Assembly (NCBI GenBank): GCA_023396415.1
Contig: JAEWWJ010000094.1
Span: 1-10,483 of the forward strand
Reading direction: 5' to 3'
Source of the DNA: Bacteroidota bacterium
GTDB lineage: Bacteria; Bacteroidota; Bacteroidia; Bacteroidales; F082
DNA: 10,483 nucleotides
Every line of letters begins with the position of its first letter. Position 1 is the stretch's first letter. The notes below the pieces were generated by a model, which did no database searches, was not told where the DNA came from, and saw nothing but the letters and a program-made list of their open reading frames with translations. The translations under genes and the position numbers were made by a program. This document shows positions 6,475 to 10,483 of this stretch, piece after piece.

Positions 6475-8945
6475 TATGGCGTAATAACTAATTTTCGGTT
6501 TTTGGTGTCAAACTCAAAGCTGCCAAACCGTTCGATGAATGATTGACCGACTACAAATGAGTTTTCAAGCTTATGATCTACCTTTACTTCAATATTCTTG
6601 AGGGTTTTGTCGGCCAATCGCACTTCTTTCAGGCTAAAGACAGCGCCATCGGTAATTGTGCCGGCTTGAATGACTTCTTTGTTTTCACCCACAACATTGT
6701 CAACGTTCAGGATTCCTTTTTGCAGAAATTCAAGGGCTTTTGTCAAAGAAAGTGCCGGCTGAGCTTTTCTGTCGAAGGTAAAGGTGGTTGAAAAACCATC
6801 AATGAAGCACTCTGCCTGAAATGAACCATCTTTGGCGATTGTAAAATCAATTTGATTGTCCAAAGGATTGACCTCAATCACTATGCCCTCGGAAACCGGA
6901 AGGTTGGAGGCTTTAGGGACAAAATCTTTGCTAAGCACACTAAATTCAGTCCGTCTATTGAGCTGATGGGCTATCTCTTTGGCCTCATTATTTTGCAGCT
7001 GTTCTATAAACGCTTCGGAAAGGACTGTGCCTTCTTTCCAATCTATATTATTGGTTTTAAACCCTTTATCGAGCACGCGCGGCACTCTTTCTCCGTAACC
7101 TTTGGCCACCAACCGTTCGGGATCAATACCTCTTAAAATTAAATAATCCACCACAGATTGTGCCCTGCGTTGAGAAAGAATGTCATTGCGCTCATCGCTG
7201 TCGCGGCTATCGGTATGTGAAGCCAACTCAATAATGATGGTTGGATTTTGCTGTAATGTTTGAATAAGACCTTGTAATGAGTCTTCGTATTGAGGTTTTA
7301 GCTCCCATCGCGCCAGATCGTATAAGATGTCGGGCAGCGGAATGGGCTTTTCAGGAATGGGTTCGAGCATGACATCTTTCACAAAATCGCGACTGAACTC
7401 AACACCCACGGTGGTTTCAACCAAGGATTTTGTGAAATACCCGGGCTTGTCAATAATAATTTCGTAGGTTGTGTTTTTATTGAGCTGTGAGTTGCCAAAC
7501 AAATAATATCCTTTTTCATTGGTACGGGTGGTGACACTACTTCCATTAGAACCAATCAGCTTGATGCTGGCATTTTCAACAAATTGAAGGTTTTTTTCGT
7601 CTTTCACTGTGCCTGCCAAGGTAAACAACACCGGCGGCTCAATGAAATAATAAAGATTATCCACACCTCGTGAATTATCTCGATTACTGGCAAAAAATCC
7701 ACGTTCTTCAGTTGGATGGAATGTGATTGAAAAGTCATCGCTGATGGAGTTGACAGGATGCTTTAAGTTGGTAGGCACGCCCCAGTTTCCGGCTGTGTCA
7801 ATGGTGCTGACAAAAATATCGAAGCCACCCATTCCACCATGGCCGTTACTTGAGAAGTACAAAGTGGTGTCGTTTCTAAGAAACGGAAAAATTTCGTCGC
7901 CTTTGGTATTGACCACAGGCCCAATATTTAACGGGCGGTTGAAAGATTCTTTTTTTGAATCGCGCATGGCCATCCAGATGTCTTTTCCACCAAAGCCACC
8001 TTTGCGTTCGGCAGCAAAATAAATCAAAAGTTCATTTTCACTCAATGTGGGATGGCCAATCACATCAAGGCTGTCAATCCCTTTTATTTGCACCTGCACA
8101 GGGTTGCTCCAACTGCGGCCGGAACGGGTGCTCGTCATGATCTGACATCCACTTTCTTGCCCGGCGATATTGCTGCATCGGGTAAAGTATAAGGTGTTGT
8201 AACTGCTGTTCATAAAAGGCGCGCCCTCATTGCCTTTGGTGTTGACAAGCTCGGTATCGTCGAGCAAAACCGGCGTGCTCCATTGTTCGTTTCTGTCGAG
8301 ACGCGCGGTATAAAGGTCGCTGAAGCTTTGGCTGGTCCAACCGTCCTTGTCTTTACCTGTTGATCCATCACGGGTGGATGTGAAGATAACTTCATTGTAA
8401 TTGTTTGATGCCCATGTAGGTGCGAAATCAGCGGCACGTGAATTTACTTTTTTCAAAACGGTTACCTCATAGCGTGATGGGTTTTCTAACCACTCCTCAA
8501 TCAAAGCCGTTGAGGCTGCTCCAGCAGCTCCGCGTGGGTCATCGGGAACTTTCTCCATATAGAGGTTGTACTGCTCAATGGCTTCTGGATATTTTTGATT
8601 CATTTTGAGCAGATCGGCATAAATGAGAATAATCTCCGGGTTCTTTTCCTGCAACCCGGCTTTGATGACTTTCTTATAACCCGATTCGGCCCTTTTGGTG
8701 TTGCCCGTTAAACGGTAGCATTCTGCCATACGGTAATTGATTCTATCTTTTTCCGACGAATTTCTTTTTACCCTTCCATAAGCTTTTTTGTACTTATCAA
8801 GAGCCAACGAATACTGTTTCTTATTGAACGCCTCATCTGCATTTTTGGCAGGATTGCGCTGTGCTGTGGCTTCCGTGCTGCTGAAAAGAAAAAAAGACAA
8901 CAGGAACAAGATGGAGAAATATTTTGTCATGGATGTTTCATTCAT
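6474..8945 (-). CDS. PorE-like OmpA envelope protein (TPR, beta-propeller, CRD, OmpA) with C-terminal retropepsin-like pseudo-protease domain
   Basis: This 823-residue exported protein starts with a signal peptide. Its hydrophobic core is about residues 9-22, with likely cleavage after ATA (28|29). No lipobox cysteine is seen. TPR-like helices cover about 33-150. PD40-type beta-propeller blades cover 171-435, with repeats near 175, 241, 298, 352 and 405 (for example TLYFSSNGHGGMGGFDIF). A carboxypeptidase-regulatory-like domain follows (440-528), then an OmpA peptidoglycan-binding domain (535-672) that keeps the expected D579 (HTD) and R594 (SQRRAQ), spaced 15 apart. The first four domains match the order in PorE, a type IX secretion component that binds peptidoglycan. 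Many Bacteroidetes paralogues share it, so a T9SS role is only possible. The extra C-terminal part (about 685-823) resembles a retropepsin, but D725-R-K-A replaces the catalytic DT/SGA. ATG at 8945 is used; ATG at 8930 would also fit. It lies 42 bases after tatA/B. Confidence 0.88.
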   Translation of the reverse strand: MNETSMTKYFSILFLLSFFLFSSTEATAQRNPAKNADEAFNKKQYSLALDKYKKAYGRVKRNSSEKDRINYRMAECYRLTGNTKRAESGYKKVIKAGLQEKNPEIILIYADLLKMNQKYPEAIEQYNLYMEKVPDDPRGAAGAASTALIEEWLENPSRYEVTVLKKVNSRAADFAPTWASNNYNEVIFTSTRDGSTGKDKDGWTSQSFSDLYTARLDRNEQWSTPVLLDDTELVNTKGNEGAPFMNSSYNTLYFTRCSNIAGQESGCQIMTSTRSGRSWSNPVQVQIKGIDSLDVIGHPTLSENELLIYFAAERKGGFGGKDIWMAMRDSKKESFNRPLNIGPVVNTKGDEIFPFLRNDTTLYFSSNGHGGMGGFDIFVSTIDTAGNWGVPTNLKHPVNSISDDFSITFHPTEERGFFASNRDNSRGVDNLYYFIEPPVLFTLAGTVKDEKNLQFVENASIKLIGSNGSSVTTRTNEKGYYLFGNSQLNKNTTYEIIIDKPGYFTKSLVETTVGVEFSRDFVKDVMLEPIPEKPIPLPDILYDLARWELKPQYEDSLQGLIQTLQQNPTIIIELASHTDSRDSDERNDILSQRRAQSVVDYLILRGIDPERLVAKGYGERVPRVLDKGFKTNNIDWKEGTVLSEAFIEQLQNNEAKEIAHQLNRRTEFSVLSKDFVPKASNLPVSEGIVIEVNPLDNQIDFTIAKDGSFQAECFIDGFSTTFTFDRKAQPALSLTKALEFLQKGILNVDNVVGENKEVIQAGTITDGAVFSLKEVRLADKTLKNIEVKVDHKLENSFVVGQSFIERFGSFEFDTKNRKLVITP

Positions 8946-8987
8946 TGCTGAAATGCTAACGTTGGGAATTCAATTTTATTGGATTAC

Positions 8988-9332
8988 TTACACCTTCCTT
9001 TCCACCCTACCGGTCTCATCCTCCGGTAGCGGATCTGAAACAGTTGTCGGAGCAGGGTTATCATCAACCGCCACAGGTTCTGATGGTGCTTGGGGACTGT
9101 TATTGGCCAACGTTTTTTGTTGCAAAAATTCACTCAGCCGTGTTTCCTTATCCAAGCGTTGCACCTCTTTATTGATTTCATCTTTGAAACCGGCAGAGGC
9201 TCTTTTCATTTCGTTGATCGTTTTACCAAGAGTACGCGCTACATCGGGCAGCCGCTTGGGTCCCAAAACAACAAATAAAACCAAGATAATGAGGATGATC
9301 TCACCTGAACCGAAATCGAAAAAGAGTAGCAT
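8988..9332 (-). CDS. tatA: Sec-independent protein translocase subunit, TatA/TatB family
   Basis: This 114-residue subunit of the twin-arginine translocase exports folded proteins across the inner membrane. It shows the family plan: a short N-terminus ending in FGSGE, one membrane helix (about residues 10-24), the hinge VLGPKRLPD, an amphipathic helix (29-45), then a charged and finally Pro/Ala/Asp-rich disordered tail. The Glu at the start of the helix and the GPKRLP hinge are shared with TatB. Bacteroidetes often encode only TatA-like proteins, so the TatA/TatB choice is uncertain. The frame could extend 30 residues upstream to 9422, but that part would run through the SecDF terminator and upstream of the tatA/B promoter. 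The family's short N-terminus also fixes the start at ATG 9332. No tatC is in the window. The PorE-like gene follows after 42 bases without an evident promoter, so the two are probably cotranscribed. Confidence 0.9.
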   Translation of the reverse strand: MLLFFDFGSGEIILIILVLFVVLGPKRLPDVARTLGKTINEMKRASAGFKDEINKEVQRLDKETRLSEFLQQKTLANNSPQAPSEPVAVDDNPAPTTVSDPLPEDETGRVERKV

Positions 9333-9352
9333 GGTTTTTCTTTTTAGAATGA

Positions 9353-9379
9353 CAAAAGTATAAAATAAGCGTTCACCAA
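9353..9379 (-). promoter_or_regulatory. Bacteroidetes-type promoter for tatA/B and downstream genes
   Basis: TACTTTTG on the minus strand (9360-9353) fits TAnnTTTG exactly. A TTG at 9379-9377 lies 16 bases upstream, slightly shorter than usual for the -33 element. The predicted transcript start near 9346 leaves about 14 bases before the ATG at 9332 and excludes the longer open frame as the coding start. It probably drives tatA/B, the PorE-like gene and purM. Confidence 0.6.
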
Positions 9380-9399
9380 CAGCCCTCTCCACCGAATAG

Positions 9400-9442
9400 A
9401 AAGAAAAAAGTCCGGCTGCCATGTGTATGACAACCGGACTTT
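9400..9442 (-). terminator. Strong intrinsic terminator of secDF
   Basis: Read on the minus strand, arms AAAGTCCGGTTGTCAT (9442-9427) and ATGGCAGCCGGACTTT (9422-9407) pair over 16 bases around a four-base loop, followed by TTTTCTT. Two positions pair as G-U in the minus-strand RNA but would be A-C mismatches in plus-strand RNA, so the hairpin is built for leftward transcripts. It begins 18 bases after the secDF stop. Confidence 0.88.
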
Positions 9443-9460
9443 CACGCCGTCGAACAACGA

Positions 9461-10483
9461 CTATTTCTTTTTTACGTCTTTGGAAAGTGCTTCCTTGGCT
9501 TCGGCTTCCTTCACTTGCTTATCACCACCTAAAAGGTCGTAAACAATAGGACTGGCATTGAAGACAGAAGAATATGTTCCAAACAAAATACCCACGAACA
9601 ATGCGAATACAAAACCGCGGATTACTTCGCCTCCAAAGATGGAAATCACTAACAATACGACCAATGTAGTTCCTGAAGTGTTGACAGTACGGCTTAGGGT
9701 GCTGTTCATCCCGTCGTTGATGTTGATGCGTAAGAGTTTTTTTGGATGTAACCCAATGTTCTCACGAATACGGTCAAAAATAATTACCGTATCGTTGATG
9801 GAGTAACCAATAATGGTCAAAATGGCTGCTATAAAGGCTTGATCTACCTCCAAACTAAAGGGTAAAATATTATAGAAAATAGAGAACAAACCGAGTACAA
9901 TGATGGTATCATGCGCCAATGATATCAAACCGGCTAAACCGTATTGCCATTTTTTGAATCGAACTGCGATATAAATAAAGATGATGATCAATGAGAAAAA
10001 GATCGCCATAAAGGCTTTCTTTCGAATATCATCGGCAATGGTAGGCCCAATTTTCTGCGAACTCAAAATACCTATGAATTTATCACTCGTTGATTCGTCG
10101 GAGGTAAATTCATTGTATGAAATGGATTGCGCATACAAAGGCGATAAACTTTTGTGAAGCATTTGCTGAATCAGTGAATCTACCTCTCTGCCTTCACTTT
10201 CGATCATAAACTTAGTGGTAATCTTCACCTGACGATCGGGACCAAAGGTTTTCACCTCAGGAGTATTCATAGTAAACTGCGTATCTAAAGCATCGCGTAC
10301 TTCTTTTACAGTTACATCTTTGTCAAAACGCACAAGGTAAGTACGACCACCGGTAAAGTCAACACCATAATTCAATCCCCTAAAGGTAAGTGAGCCTAAG
10401 CTGAGAATGATTAGCACGATAGAAAAGATATAAGCCTTCTTGCGCATTCCTAAGAAATTGATATTGGTGTTGGCTAAGAAATC
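9461..10483 (-). CDS. secDF: Protein translocase SecDF, SecF portion (5' part beyond the window)
   Basis: This is the C-terminal SecF half of the proton-driven Sec accessory translocase, which pulls secreted proteins across the inner membrane on the periplasmic side. The frame contains the SecF signature GLNYGVDFTGG. A periplasmic domain follows it, then at least four more membrane helices, including the conserved stretch TIIGYSINDTVIIFDR, and a Lys-rich cytoplasmic tail. An internal ATG at 10447 could be mistaken for the start, but the frame continues without a stop for 12 more codons (ending NFLG before that Met) to the window edge. This fits the fused SecD-SecF polypeptide usual in Bacteroidetes, though a separate secF starting just beyond the edge cannot be excluded. 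About 340 residues are visible. The stop is TAG, followed by a strong hairpin terminator. Confidence 0.9.
   Translation of the reverse strand, partial: DFLANTNINFLGMRKKAYIFSIVLIILSLGSLTFRGLNYGVDFTGGRTYLVRFDKDVTVKEVRDALDTQFTMNTPEVKTFGPDRQVKITTKFMIESEGREVDSLIQQMLHKSLSPLYAQSISYNEFTSDESTSDKFIGILSSQKIGPTIADDIRKKAFMAIFFSLIIIFIYIAVRFKKWQYGLAGLISLAHDTIIVLGLFSIFYNILPFSLEVDQAFIAAILTIIGYSINDTVIIFDRIRENIGLHPKKLLRININDGMNSTLSRTVNTSGTTLVVLLVISIFGGEVIRGFVFALFVGILFGTYSSVFNASPIVYDLLGGDKQVKEAEAKEALSKDVKKK

Noticed and set aside
8788..9363. 191-codon open frame on the plus strand over the tatA/B gene and the start of the envelope gene.
   Set aside because: Antisense to two well-supported genes and low-complexity (Ser/Leu/Thr) in translation; no family resemblance.
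9333..9422. 30-residue N-terminal extension of the tatA/B frame.
   Set aside because: It overlaps the secDF terminator and the predicted tatA/B promoter and is absent from the TatA/B family plan.

Overview
The window reads as an ordinary chromosomal stretch of a Bacteroidota (Bacteroidetes) bacterium. Four things point there: a long OmpA-type envelope protein with the TPR / beta-propeller / carboxypeptidase-regulatory / OmpA layout typical of that phylum; a PurM of the Bacteroidetes-type subfamily; a SecF region still open at the window edge, as in fused SecDF proteins; and promoter-like -7 boxes that fit the Bacteroidetes consensus TAnnTTTG, with no clear Shine-Dalgarno sequences. I see no insertion sequence, tRNA, rRNA, CRISPR array or prophage gene.

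Layout. 33-719 (+) is a DUF554 membrane protein, facing a convergent arginase/formimidoylglutamase-family enzyme (788-1789, -). A divergent intergenic region of about 430 bases follows. Next is ilvE (2224-3243, +), a branched-chain aminotransferase, which converges on pyrF through a compact bidirectional terminator. Everything after that is on the minus strand. In transcription order it is: the 3' part of secDF (9461-10483, cut by the window edge) with its own strong terminator; tatA/B (8988-9332) with its own promoter; the large PorE-like OmpA protein (6474-8945); purM (5314-6474), whose ATG overlaps the previous stop; then prfA (4117-5196) from a separate promoter; and pyrF (3286-4113).

How the genes work together. 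secDF and tatA/B serve Sec and Tat export. The PorE-like protein is itself an exported envelope protein and is probably cotranscribed with tatA/B and purM. purM (purines), pyrF (pyrimidines) and prfA (translation termination) are housekeeping genes packed into two probable operons. ilvE and the arginase-family enzyme are separate amino-acid metabolism genes.

Most unusual points. (1) The PorE-like protein carries an extra C-terminal domain resembling a retropepsin-type aspartic protease, but the catalytic D-T/S-G signature is replaced by D-R-K. It therefore looks like a pseudo-protease fused to a peptidoglycan-binding envelope scaffold. (2) prfA ends in UAG, the codon RF1 itself decodes. pyrF begins two codons later in the same frame with GTG, so UAG readthrough would give an RF1-PyrF fusion. 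I found no clear new multi-gene system; most of the window is conserved core genome.
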